From NCBI RefSeq assembly GCF_038502225.1, contig NC_091378.1:6190100-6254099 (forward strand): a DNA stretch of 64,000 nt, read 5' to 3'. A program made the position numbers and the translations under genes. Under the pieces are notes generated by a model, which worked only from the letters and a program-made list of their open reading frames with translations, made no database searches and was not told where the DNA came from. Positions within the stretch are counted from its first letter, which is position 1. Each line of letters opens with the position of its first letter. This DNA is from Cherax quadricarinatus (taxonomy: Eukaryota; Arthropoda; Malacostraca; Decapoda; Parastacidae). This document shows positions 22,850 through 33,486 of the stretch, one piece after another.

Positions 22850-23110
22850 CTTTTCTGAAGATTAATGGACTGAACACATCGACTCTAGGCTGAGGGACTG
22901 ATTACCTCACACTACTCTTCCACTGGTCTTCTATGTATTGGACTGAAGAAGCCACTGGCTGGCGAAACATTTCCCCAATGAAGATTTCCCATATGTTGCA
23001 CAAGTGTCTCTTCAACTGTGGAAACGTTTCGCCAGCCAGTGGCTTCCTCAGTCCAGTACAGAGGAGGGTGGAAGATGAGGCGGTGTTTGGGGGGATCAGT
23101 CCCTTAGCTT
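22850..23110. mobile_element. Foldback element (copy h), clear palindrome
   Basis: Arms at 22936-22975 and 23020-23059 are inverted with few mismatches; they share GACTGAAGAAGCCACTGG and GGCGAAACATTTCC. The element starts soon after the 18-20-bp satellite ends. The outer parts carry GAGGGACTGATTACCTC and GGGATCAGTCCCTTAGC. Confidence 0.75.
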
Positions 23111-23126
23111 AAAGTTGATCACATAG

Positions 23127-23240
23127 GTGGATGTGACTGACATGACTAGGTCAAGGCATTGGCTTAAGCCGGTGGGAGAATTAGACCTGCCTCGCATGGG
23201 CCAGTGGGCCTCCTGCAGTGTTCCTTCTTTCTTATGTTTT
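23127..23240 (+). repeat. Interspersed repeat, second copy of 4640-4740 type
   Basis: Shares GCATGGGCCAGTGGGCC, CTGCAGTGTTCCTTC and TTATGTTTT with 4707-4740. Confidence 0.5.
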
Positions 23241-23418
23241 TACATGTTCAGTGGTTTCCAGAAAACACGCTTACCCTCTTCTTGCATTCTCTGCTGTCTC
23301 CCTCTTTCATTCTTGTCCTCCTCTACTTCCCTATACGAGAATCATTACCACAATGTACCAGCGACTCCAGTCGAGTCAACAGGAAATGTTTGTCCCCCTT
23401 ACAAGCTGAGAGACTGTG
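23241..23418. other. No feature recognised
   Basis: C/T-rich sequence leading into the 27-bp satellite. No gene is seen. Confidence 0.45.
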
Positions 23419-25945
23419 AAAGATGACAGTGAACACTGTGTTCATGACACCATCAGTGAACACTGTGTTCATAACGCCATCAGTGAACACTGTGTTCATA
23501 ACACCATCAGTGAACACTGTGTTCATAACGCCATCAGTGAACACTGTGTTCATAACACCATCAGTGAACACTGTGTTCATAACACCAGTGAACACTGTGT
23601 TCATAACACCATCAGTAAACACTGTGTTCATAACACCATCAGTGAACACTGTGTTCATAACACCATCAGTGAACACTGTGTTCATAACACCATCAGTGAA
23701 CACTGTGTTCATAACACCATCAGTGAACACTGTGTTCATAACACCATCAGTGAACACTGTGTTCATAACACCATCAGTGAACACTGTGTTCATAACACCA
23801 TCAGTGAACACTGTGTTCATAACACCATCAGTGAACACTGTGTTCATAACACCATCAGTGAACACTGTGTTCATAACACCATCAGTGAACACTGTGTTCA
23901 TAACACCATCAGTGAACACTGTGTTCATAACACCATCAGTGAACACTGTGTTCATAACACCATCAGTGAACACTGTGTTCATAACACCATCAGTGAACAC
24001 TGTGTTCATAACACCATCAGTGAACACTGTGTTCATAACACCATCAGTGAACACTGTGTTCATAACACCATCAGTGAACACTGTGTTCATAACACCATCA
24101 GTGAACACTGTGTTCATAACACCATCAGTGAACACTGTGTTCATAACACCATCAGTGAACACTGTGTTCATAACACCATCAGTGAACACTGTTCATAACA
24201 CCATCAGTGAACACTGTGTTCATAACACCATCAGTGAACACTGTGTTCATAACACCATCAGTGAACACTGTGTTCATAACACCATCAGTGAACACTGTGT
24301 TCATAACACCATCAGTGAACACTGTGTTCATAACACCATCAGTGAACACTGTGTTCATAACACCATCAGTGAACACTGTGTTCATAACACCATCAGTGAA
24401 CACTGTGTTCATAACACCATCAGTGAACACTGTGTTCATAACACCATCAGTGAACACTGTGTTCATAACACCATCAGTGAACACTGTGTTCATAACACCA
24501 TCAGTGAACACTGTGTTCATAACACCATCAGTGAACACTGTGTTCATAACACCATCAGTGAACACTGTGTTCATAACACCATCAGTGAACACTGTGTTCA
24601 TAACACCATCAGTGAACACTGTGTTCATAACACCATCAGTGAACACTGTGTTCATAACACCATCAGTGAACACTGTGTTCATAACACCATCAGTGAACAC
24701 TGTGTTCATAACACCATCAGTGAACACTGTGTTCATAACACCATCAGTGAACACTGTGTTCATAACACCATCAGTGAACACTGTGTTCATAACACCATCA
24801 GTGAACACTGTGTTCATAACACCATCAGTGAACACTGTGTTCATAACACCATCAGTGAACACTGTGTTCATAACACCATCAGTGAACACTGTGTTCATAA
24901 CACCATCAGTGAACACTGTGTTCATAACACCATCAGTGAACACTGTGTTCATAACACCATCAGTGAACACTGTGTTCATAACACCATCAGTGAACACTGT
25001 GTTCATAACACCATCAGTGAACACTGTGTTCATAACACCATCAGTGAACACTGTGTTCATAACACCATCAGTGAACACTGTGTTCATAACACCATCAGTG
25101 AACACTGTGTTCATAACACCATCAGTGAACACTGTGTTCATAACACCATCAGTGAACACTGTGTTCATAACACCATCAGTGAACACTGTGTTCATAACAC
25201 CATCAGTGAACACTGTGTTCATAACACCATCAGTGAACACTGTGTTCATAACACCATCAGTGAACACTGTGTTCATAACACCATCAGTGAACACTGTGTT
25301 CATAACACCATCAGTGAACACTGTGTTCATAACACCATCAGTGAACACTGTGTTCATAACACCATCAGTGAACACTGTGTTCATAACACCATCAGTGAAC
25401 ACTGTGTTCATAACACCATCAGTGAACACTGTGTTCATAACACCATCAGTGAACACTGTGTTCATAACACCATCAGTGAACACTGTGTTCATAACACCAT
25501 CAGTGAACACTGTGTTCATAACACCATCAGTGAACACTGTGTTCATAACACCATCAGTGAACACTGTGTTCATAACACCATCAGTGAACACTGTGTTCAT
25601 AACACCATCAGTGAACACTGTGTTCATAACACCATCAGTGAACACTGTGTTCATAACACCATCAGTGAACACTGTGTTCATAACACCATCAGTGAACACT
25701 GTGTTCATAACACCATCAGTGAACACTGTTCATAACACCATCAGTGAACACTGTGTTCATAACACCATCAGTGAACACTGTGTTCATAACACCATCAGTG
25801 AACACTGTGTTCATAACACCATCAGTGAACACTGTGTTCATAACACCATCAGTGAACACTGTGTTCATAACACCATCAGTGAACACTGTGTTCATAACAC
25901 CATCAGTGAACACTGTGTTCATAACACCATCAGTGAACACTTGCA
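23419..25945. repeat. 27-bp satellite, about 93 copies
   Basis: Nearly invariant units with CATAACACCATCAGTG and the 15-bp odd palindrome TGAACACTGTGTTCA. Early units show CATAACGCC and one shortened unit. Two units near 24190 and 25727 carry the same 2-bp loss (AACACTGTTCAT). Because 27 is a multiple of three, long frames stay open on both strands; they are not genes. Confidence 0.97.
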
Positions 25946-26004
25946 CATAACGAGAAAATCTTAGCGTTATATTTCGCACGTCAAGAAAAATTTATGCATC
26001 TCCA

Positions 26005-27047
26005 CAGGGAAGGAGAGGAGTGGAGAGGGAAGGAGAGGAGAGGGAAGGAGTGGAGAGGGAAGGAGAGGAGTGGAGAGGGAAGGAGTGGAGAGGGAAGGAG
26101 TGGAGAGGGAAGGAGTGGAGAGGGAAGGAGTGGAGAGGGAAGGAGTGGAGAGGGAAGGAGTGGAGAGGGAAGGAGAGGAGTGGAGAGGGAAGGAGTGGAG
26201 AGGGAAGGAGTGGAGTGGAGAGGGAAGGAGTGGAGAGGGAAGGAGTGGAGAGGGAAGGAGTGGAGAGGGAAGGAGTGGAGAGGGAAGGAGTGGAGAGGGA
26301 AGGAGTGGAGAGGGAAGGAGAGGAGTGGAGAGGGAAGGAGTGGAGAGGGAAGGAGTGGAGAGGGAAGGAGTGGAGAGGGAAGGAGTGGAGAGGGAAGGAG
26401 TGGAGAGGGAAGGAGTGGAGAGGGAAGGAGTGGAGAGGGAAGGAGTGGAGAGGGAAGGAGTGGAGTGGAGAGGGAAGGAGTGGAGAGGGAAGGAGTGGAG
26501 AGGGAAGGAGTGGAGAGGGAAGGAGTGGAGAGGGAAGGAGTGGAGAGGGAAGGAGAGGAGTGGAGAGGGAAGGAGAGGGAAGGAGAGGGAAGGAGAGGAA
26601 TGGAGAGGGAAGGACAGGGAAGGAGAGGAATGGAGAGGGAAGGACAGGGAAGGAGAGGAATGGAGAGAGAAGGACAGGGAAGGAGAGGAGTGGAGAGAGA
26701 AGGACAGGGAAGGAGAGGAGTGGAGAGGGAAGGACACGGAAGGAGAGGGAACGACAGGGAAGGAGAGGGAAGCAGAGAGAAGGACAGGGAAGCAGAGGGA
26801 AGGAGAGGAATGGAGAGGAATGGAGAGGGAAGGACAGGAATAAAGAGGGAAGGACAGGAATGGAGAGGGAAGGACATGAATGGGAAGGACAGGGAAGCAG
26901 AGGGAAGGAGAGGAATGGAGAGGGAAGGACAGGAGTGGAGAAGGGCAGGAATGGAGAGGGAAGGACAGGAGTGGAGAAGGGCAGGAATGGAGAGGGAAGG
27001 ACAGGAGTGGAGAAGGGCAGGAATGGAGAGGGAAGGGCAGGATTGGA

Positions 27048-27097
<50 letters not shown>
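26005..27097. repeat. 15-bp purine-rich satellite ending in (GA)n
   Basis: The unit is GGAGTGGAGAGGGAA to about 26560, then degenerate GGAAGGACAGGGAAG forms, then (GA)n from about 27050. The plus strand is almost entirely purine, so long Glu/Gly/Arg or Ser/Pro/Leu frames exist but are artefacts. Confidence 0.93.
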
Positions 27098-27101
<4 letters not shown>

Positions 27102-27535
27102 ACATCCGCAGTGCTGCTGCTGTCCTATTCTATATGGTAGTTATACATATGAGACAGTATACATAGGAGAAGGAACACACAGAAGAATGCATAGAATACA
27201 TATAAAGGAAAGAATACATAGGAGAAAGAACACACAGAAGAATGCATAGGAGAAAGAGAGGGAATGGAGAACGTGTGAACAGTTCCGAATATGAAATCCA
27301 ATGTTACTTATCTCTTGAACAAGGATGAACATTTAGCAAAAATCACTGAACGATTATTCAATCGAGTACCTTCAACTCCTCGTTCAAAGCAAGTTGATTA
27401 CCTAGCAATAATAGTTATGTACCGACATCGGTACCGACATCGGTAGTTTTAAAACATGACATTATATAACATAGTGGAATGCATTTTTAGCCTCTATTAT
27501 ATATTATAACCAGGAACGAGTGGTAGTAATGAACA
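27098..27535. other. No gene; local short repeats
   Basis: AGAAGAATGCATAGRA and GGAGAAAGAACACAC are duplicated at 27180-27255. ACCGACATCGGT is tandemly doubled near 27421-27442. Nothing else is recognised. Confidence 0.5.
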
Positions 27536-27537
27536 AT

Positions 27538-27670
27538 AACACTGCGACTAGCAGAGGATTCGAACCCGTGGTCTCGTGGGTTAGAGCGTCATGTGTGATT
27601 TTCGCTCACCGTGAGGTGGGCCAAAACGACATGGGTTCGAATCCTCGGCTAGTTGCAGTGTTGTTAGTGA

Positions 27671-27672
<2 letters not shown>
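27538..27672 (+). mobile_element. tRNA-like SINE head flanked by inverted B boxes
   Basis: The plus strand reads GTGGGTTAGAGCG (A-box-like) and GGGTTCGAATCC (B box, about 27640). Left and right ends form an inverted repeat of about 33 bp: ACTGCGACTAGC and GGATTCGAACCC at 27541-27567, against GGGTTCGAATCC and GGCTAGTTGCAGT at 27640-27660. It is followed directly by (TA)n. It is not a functional tRNA. Confidence 0.55.

Positions 27673-27724
<52 letters not shown>
27673..27724. repeat. (TA)n microsatellite
   Basis: About 25 TA dinucleotides between the tRNA-like element and the TIR element. Confidence 0.97.
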
Positions 27725-27728
<4 letters not shown>

Positions 27729-27729
27729 G

Positions 27730-28104
27730 TGCCGAATAGGTAAAATTGTCAGTTGGCAAGAACTCGTTTAAAATTAAGTCCTTCCTAAAATTTTCTCTTA
27801 TACGTTTAAATATATATTTTTTTCATTTATGTTAACGTAAAAATTAATAATTTTGTACCAAAAGAACCTTAGAAAACTTACCTAACCTTATTATAACAAG
27901 CGCAATTTAATTTAGTCTAATTCAACTAAATATATTTTAGGTAAGTTTACAATGATTTATTAATAAACACAATGAAATATACATTTTTTGGTTAGGTTCA
28001 GAATAATTTTTGCGAAATTTTCGCTTGCCTTATTCGGCAAGAAAAGCGTTGCTATTTAAGCCAAAATCGCAAGTTTTACCTATTCGGCACGACATATATA
28101 AATC
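27730..28104. mobile_element. TIR element (MITE-like), copy 1
   Basis: A roughly 375-bp AT-rich element. The left end is GTGCCGAATAGGTAAAA and the right end is its exact complement TTTTACCTATTCGGCAC. It contains no open frame. Copies occur at 34971 (same orientation) and 50222 (opposite). (TA)n lies to the left and TATATA to the right, consistent with a TA target. A non-autonomous DNA transposon is the likely class. Confidence 0.8.
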
Positions 28105-28169
28105 ACGAAAGCACTTGGAATTTCTTTTTTTTCATATAGAGATATCACCTGTTTACAGTGATCTTATTG

Positions 28170-28192
28170 CGCGCGCGCGCGCACACACACAC
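28170..28192. repeat. (GC)n(CA)n at LINE junction
   Basis: Six GC and about six CA dinucleotides abut the inverted part of LINE copy D. The plus strand reads CA, the sense direction of copy D's 3' end. Confidence 0.9.
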
Positions 28193-29105
28193 AATGATTA
28201 CTCTGTGGCTGAAGAAATACTTCCTAACATCCCTGTGATTCATCTGTGCCTTCAACTTCCAACTGTGTCCCCTTGCTACTGTGTCCCATCTCTGGAACAT
28301 CCTGTCTTTGTCCACCTTGTCAATTCCTCTCAGTATTTTGTATGTCGTTATCATGTCCCTCCTATCTCTCCTGTCCTCCAGTGTCGTCAGGTTGATTTCC
28401 CTTAACCTCTCCTCGTAGGACATTCCTCTTAGCTCTGGGACTAGTCTTGTTGCAAACCTTTGCACTTTCTCTAGTTTCTTTACGTGCTTGGCTAGGTGAG
28501 GGTTCCAAACTGGTGCCGCATACTCCAATATAGGCCTAACGTACACGGTGTACAGGGTCCTGAACGATTCCTTATTAAGATGTCGGAATGCTGCTCTGAG
28601 GTTTGCTAGGCGCCCATATGCTGCAGCAGTTATTTGGTTGATGTGCGCTTCAGGAGATTTGCCTGGTGTTATACTCACCCCAAGATCTTTTTCCTTGAGT
28701 GAGGTTTGTAGTCTCTGGCCCCCTAGACTGTACTCAGTCTGCAGTCTTCTCTGCCCTTCCCTAATCTTCATGACATTGTATTTGGTGGGGTTGAACTCCA
28801 GGAGCCAATTGCTGGACCAGGTCTGCAGATTGTCCAGATCCCTTTGTAGTTCTGCCTGGTATTCGATCGAATGAATTCTCATCAACTTCACATCATCTGC
28901 AAACAGGGACACCTCGGAATCTGTTCCTTCCGCCACGTCGTTCACGAATACCAGAAACAGTACCGGTCCTAGGCCTGACCCCTGTGGAACCCCACTCGTC
29001 ACAGGTGCCCACTCTGACACCTCGCCTCGTACCATGACTCACTGCTGTCTTTCTGACAGGTATTACCTGATCCATTGTAGTGCCTTCCCTGTTATCCCTG
29101 CCTGG
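28193..29105 (-). pseudogene. LINE copy D, inverted 5' segment (RT)
   Basis: The minus strand encodes RT through the C-terminal region: GVPQGSGLGP, LFADDVKLM, RPILEYAAPVWNPH, MSYEERLREINLTTLEDRR and RKYFFSHRV. Upstream of 29035 the frame continues but has two stops (near 29058 and 29043). It ends in the RKYFFSH region at 28193, lacking the true 3' end. That end lies on the plus strand at 29106-29215, so this is the inverted part of a single insertion. Confidence 0.85.
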
Positions 29106-29215
29106 TCTTTCATTCATAGCTTTAAGCAGATGTATGATAAACTCATGGTGCAGGGAGTGTGATTCAGTAGCGGCCAGTGAAAAGGCGGGGCCAGGAGCTA
29201 TGAATCGACCCCTGC
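29106..29215 (+). mobile_element. LINE copy D, 3' segment in opposite orientation
   Basis: The plus strand resumes the LINE about 20 codons after the point where the inverted segment stops (codons for HSFKQMYDKL), continues through GGCGGGGCCAGGAGCT and CGACCCCTGCAACC, and then meets (CA)n. Confidence 0.8.
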
Positions 29216-29235
29216 AACCAAAACGCACGCACGCG

Positions 29236-29300
<65 letters not shown>
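29216..29300. repeat. (CA)n microsatellite after LINE D
   Basis: CGCACGCACG then about 38 CA dinucleotides, in the sense direction of the LINE 3' segment. Confidence 0.95.
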
Positions 29301-29303
<3 letters not shown>

Positions 29304-29687
29304 CCAAATTGCAAGCGAATTTTGTTCCTGGTTTTTCCTACTAGCAAATGAGCTGTGTTCCTGGTTTTTCCAACTCACAAAACGAGTTCCTTGAATAGAA
29401 AACAGTACCATAAAAGAAGGCTTTTGTTTCACAAACGTACTTACCGCGGCGCACTGGCCGTAAGACTTTTATTTCTCATATCAGTGACGTGTTTGTAAGT
29501 GTGGATGAAAGTATGGAGTGCTTATGAAATACGAAACCAGTGTAAACTATAGTCGAAAGAAGGAAAATAGACAAAAGTTGAAAGGACTCTAGGGGTCCAT
29601 GAAAGAGGGAGTCCTGGACCCGTCTCTCCTGACAGACAGGTCCAGGTCCTCCTGAGAGGACTCTAGTTTTAGGGACCTTCGTGTATA
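29301..29687. other. No gene; small duplications
   Basis: GTTCCTGGTTTTTCC occurs twice (29323, 29358). GTCCTGGACCCG/GGTCCAGGTCCTCC segments near 29610-29655 are self-similar. Nothing else is recognised. Confidence 0.5.
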
Positions 29688-30056
29688 CACATATGTAATT
29701 CTAGTATAAACAATACATACACATCAATACATACACATCTGCAATGCCAGTATATACACATCTGTAACGTCAGTATATACACATCTGTAACGTCAGTATA
29801 TACACATCTGTAACATCAGTATATACACATCTGTATCGCCAGTATATACACATCTGTAACGTCAGTATATACACATCTGTAACGTCAGTATATACACATC
29901 TGTAACATCAGTATATACACATCTGTATCGCCAGTATATACACATCTGTAACGTCAGTATATACACATCTGTAACGTCAGTATATACATATCTGTAACGT
30001 CAGTATATACACATCTGTAACATCAGTATATACACATCTGTATCGCCAGTATATAC
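29688..30056. repeat. 23-bp minisatellite
   Basis: About 15 units of CAGTATATACACATCTGTAA plus CGT, CAT or TCGC. The variant order AACGT, AACGT, AACAT, ATCGC repeats about every four units, a small higher-order pattern. Confidence 0.92.
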
Positions 30057-30169
30057 AAGACTCCCTGAGCAAGTCTTAGTTACACGACCCCGTTGGTACT
30101 AGGTATCTTAGCCGTAGTTCTCTCTCAGTATCAAGCAGACATACCAGACGGGCAGATTGATAGGTTGAT

Positions 30170-30480
30170 AATGGAATAAAATACCTACACATTGATGATT
30201 AAGACATGTGCAACAGTTGGGTTTCTTTATTTTTGAAACGTTCCGCCTACACAGTAGGCTTCTTCAGTCAAATACAGAGGCAGCGGGTGTAGTAGTGAAA
30301 TGAAGATGTAATCAATCCATCAACCTTGGAGAAATAGCACTTGAGGTGGTCAGTCCCTCAGCCTGGAGAAGAGTTCAGCTCATGGTCTGGAACAATATGA
30401 AGCTGAAGCATGATGATGGAGTCTTAAATACTGTCGAAGGTGAGGTGGTAGATATAGACGATGCAGGTGAAGGGATCCAC
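30170..30480. mobile_element. Foldback element (copy i)
   Basis: Carries GACATGTGCAACAGTTGGG, TTTGAAACGTTCCGCCTAC, AGTAGGCTTCTTCAGTC, ATCAATCCATCAACCTTGG and GTGGTCAGTCCCTCAGCC. The same order appears at 53965-54185, defining a subfamily. Confidence 0.6.
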
Positions 30481-30794
30481 TAGTGGAAGCAAGAAGGCAG
30501 CTCCCTCTGGAATCCAACTCTTACCACTCACAACTAGTAGTTACGCGATGAAGTATGGGAGATGTCCTCTGTATCAAGATGCCGTTGTGATAAAGTGTCT
30601 TAAAGTTATGTTGATAATGGTATAGACAGACAAGCTGGGCTCTGCCACGATTACCAATATAACGCTACCATAACAGCCTGCAGCTGTCTCCTGAGCTACC
30701 ATCTCTCCTTCAGCGAACGCCATATTAAACTTGGACAGCAAGGATGCGACTGATACAGTGCAACACCAAGATAAACATTGCAGGATCGAAATCA

Positions 30795-31040
30795 CAATAC
30801 CCTGATTAGATTTTGCTACCGAAGTGGCTAGTTTATTGTAAATCCACATCCTTCTAATGAAGGGTAGCGCAAGAGCATCTGGATACACTAAACACCTAAG
30901 AACTAGGCCCCCAAAAGGGGCCCATCCAGATGTACCCCCCAGGGGTACATCTGGATTTATATCCTGTGGATGCATATGGATACACAAAAGGCCTAGGAAC
31001 TAGGCCTCAAAAGGGTTAACAAGAGTAGATCTGGATTAGT
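30795..31040 (-). repeat. Interspersed repeat X, copy 2, with internal hairpin
   Basis: Reverse-complement match to 18320-18480. An internal segment is duplicated (ACTAGGCC at 30902 and 30994). A perfect 15-bp hairpin (ATCCAGATGTACCCC) occupies 30924-30956 with a 3-nt loop. Confidence 0.6.
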
Positions 31041-31099
31041 ACAATTTTCAACTAAAATAGGGTACGAAACTGAGCGACGTCTTTACCCATTCTGGATTA

Positions 31100-31400
31100 T
31101 TTTCAAGTGGGGACTGGATAATAATCCTAGACGGACCGAAACGTCACAATATTTCTCCTGCAGTTTGAGGGTGAATTGTGGAAGGAGAACCAATACGAAA
31201 ACAAGAACCACTATAAAACTAGAACCAGCATGAACCTAGAGGCAATATTAAACCAGAACATAAAACTACAACTAATATAAAACCAGAAGTATAAAACAAG
31301 AACCAGTATGAAATTAGAACCAGTATGAAACTAGAACCAGCATAAAGCTAGAGCCACTATAAAGCTGGAACCAGTATGAAACTAGATTCCATTCACTATC
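31100..31400. repeat. GGACCGAAACGTC arm plus degenerate ACTAGAACCAGTAT repeats
   Basis: ACGGACCGAAACGTCACAAT at 31133-31152 is a single arm of the copy f subtype. From 31185 the words AAACTAGAACCAGTATG recur about ten times with variable spacing. Confidence 0.5.
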
Positions 31401-31549
31401 CTATAAATTCCACGCCATTATTTTCAGTACGGTACGATATGTTTTCCCCTCTATTTCGCGTCTGCAATGGTCAGGGGGGGAGGTGGAGTGTAGGGAGAGA
31501 GCCTCCCGCTCTACTACCCTTACCTCGGACTTCTTAGTAATAGTCCTTA
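31401..31549. other. No feature recognised
   Basis: Short mixed-sequence spacer before the 19-bp array. Confidence 0.5.
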
Positions 31550-32332
31550 AGGAGAAAAGAGTCCAAAGGAAAGTAAAGAGTCCAAAGGAAAGTAAAGAGT
31601 CTAAAGGAAAGAGTCCAAAGGAAAGAGTTCAAAGGAAAGTAAAGAGTCCAAAGGAAAGTAAAGAGTCCAAAGGAAAGTAAAGAGTCCAAAGGAAAGTAAA
31701 GAGTCCAAAGGAAAGTAAAGAGTCCAAAGGAAAGTAAAGAGTCCAAAGGAAAGTAAAGAGTCCAAAGGAAAGTAAAGAGTCCAAAGGAAAGTAAAGAGTC
31801 CAAAGGAAAGTAAAGAGTCCAAAGGAAGGTAAAGAGTCCAAAGGAAAGTAAAGAGTCCAAAGGAAAGTAAAGAGTCCAAAGGAAAGTAAAGAGTCCAAAG
31901 GAAAGTAAAGAGTCCAAAGGAAAGTAAAGAGTCCAAAGGAAAGTAAAGAGTCCAAAGGAAAGTAAAGAGTCCAAAGGAAGGTAAAGAGTCCAAAGGAAAG
32001 TAAAGAGTCCAAAGGAAAGTAAAGAGTCCAAAGGAAAGTAAAGAGTCCAAAGGAAAGTAAAGAGTCCAAAGGAAAGTAAAGAGTCCAAAGGAAAGTAAAG
32101 AGTCCAAAGGAAAGTAAAGAGTCCAAAGGAAAGTAAAGAGTCCAAAGGAAAGTAAAGAGTCCAAAGGAAAGTAAAGAGTCCAAAGGAAAGTAAAGAGTCC
32201 AAAGGAAAGTAAAGAGTCCAAAGGAAAGTAAAGAGTCCAAAGGAAAGTAAAGAGTCCAAAGGAAAGTAAAGAGTCCAAAGGAAAGTAAAGAGTCCAAAGG
32301 AAAGTAAAGAGTCCAAAGGAAAGTAAAGAGAC
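31550..32332. repeat. 19-bp satellite (AGTCCAAAGGAAAGTAAAG)
   Basis: About 41 copies, highly uniform, with two GGAAGG variants and three short units at the start. Minus-strand frames reading LFTFLWTLYFPLDSLLSFG-type repeats cycle through all three frames and are not genes. Confidence 0.96.
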
Positions 32333-32389
32333 TAGAGCAGAGAAAATAGGGATTAAGTGTAAAGCTGCAGGTGTGAGTAGTCTCTCTCA

Positions 32390-32905
32390 GACACTGTTGT
32401 TATTGTTGTTGTTGCTGCCGCTGCTGTTGTTGTTGTTGCTGCCGCTGCTGCTGCTGTTGTTGTTGTTGCTGCCGCTGCTGTTGTTGTTGTTGTTGCTGCC
32501 GCTGCTGTTGTTGTTGTTGCTGCCGCTGCTGTTGTTGTTGTTGCTGCCGCTGCTGTTGTTGTTGTTGCTGCCGCTGCTGTTGTTGTTGTTGCTGCCGCTG
32601 CTGTTGTTGTTGTTGCTGCCGCTGCTGTTGTTGTTGTTGCTGCCGCTGCTGTTGTTGTTGTTGCTGCCGCTGCTGCTGTTGTTGTTGCTGCCGCTGCTGT
32701 TGTTGTTGTTGCTGCCGCTGCTGTTGTTGTTGTTGCTGCCGCTGCTGTTGTTGTTGTTGCTGCCGCTGCTGCTGTTGTTGTTGCTGCCGCTGCTGTTGTT
32801 GTTGCTGCCGCTGCTGCTGCTGTTGTTGCTGCCGCTGCTGTTGTTGTTACTACTGTTGTTGTTGCTGTTGTTTCTATTGCTGCTGCTACTGCAATTTCTG
32901 CTGTT
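32390..32905. repeat. 24-bp (GTT)n(GCTGCC) array
   Basis: About 20 copies of GTTGTTGTTGTT plus GCTGCCGCTGCT. The plus frame gives poly-Leu/Pro; the minus strand would give Gln- or Asn/Ser-rich runs. There is no start context or flanking coding signal, so no gene is called. Confidence 0.93.
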
Positions 32906-33045
32906 GAGTCTCAGCTCCTGACCCTGCGTCTTCGCTGCTCGCTATGTCCACACACTCCTTGCTCCAAGAGCTTATTCGTACCTCTTCTCAAACCTACGTA
33001 TGCATCCTGCCTCAACTACATCACTCCAGATTCTTCCATTATGTT
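32906..33045 (-). mobile_element. Diverged LINE 3' fragment (copy F)
   Basis: Plus strand GAGTCTCAGCTCCTGACCC, CTTCGCTGCTCGCTA, CAAGAGCTTATTCGTACC and TGCATCCTGCCTCAACTACA match copy C with many changes. Its 5' side abuts (GT)n. Confidence 0.65.
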
Positions 33046-33172
<127 letters not shown>

Positions 33173-33447
33173 TTCCCTCCTGTCACACGTTCTCTCTCAG
33201 GGAAAAACAACATTTTCCTCTCTTGGTATGCTAATAAAAGCTTCATAACACTGCAGCAGTACAGTGCACGTCGCTACACGTCGCTGCACGTCGCTGCACG
33301 TCGCTTCTAATATGCAAGTCTCATCACATTTGCAGACTCAAATGCTATTCCTTGGTGAAAAATGCGCAGGATAACTCGAGTATTTTGGAATATAATTAAG
33401 AGAGCTTTTGATTAGTTCACAGTTGCTGCTGCTTTCTGATACTCTAG
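33173..33447. other. Spacer with short CACGTCGCTG repeat
   Basis: Four tandem CACGTCGCTR copies at 33266-33305. Otherwise nothing is recognised. Confidence 0.5.
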
Positions 33448-33449
33448 GA

Positions 33450-33486
33450 TTTTTTTTTTTTTTTTTTTTTTTTTGGGGGGGGGGGG
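33450..33486. repeat. T25G12 run (tail of minus-strand LINE)
   Basis: Twenty-five T then twelve G on plus. On the minus strand this is C12A25 at the end of the LINE remnant 33487-34090, so it looks like its poly(A) tail. Confidence 0.85.

Noticed and set aside
23323..25979. Open frames of 770, 585, 515 and 288 codons
   Set aside because: Translations of the 27-bp satellite in several frames and both strands.
32390..32905. PolyQ/polyN coding exon on minus strand
   Set aside because: No start, splice or flanking coding support; pure trinucleotide array.
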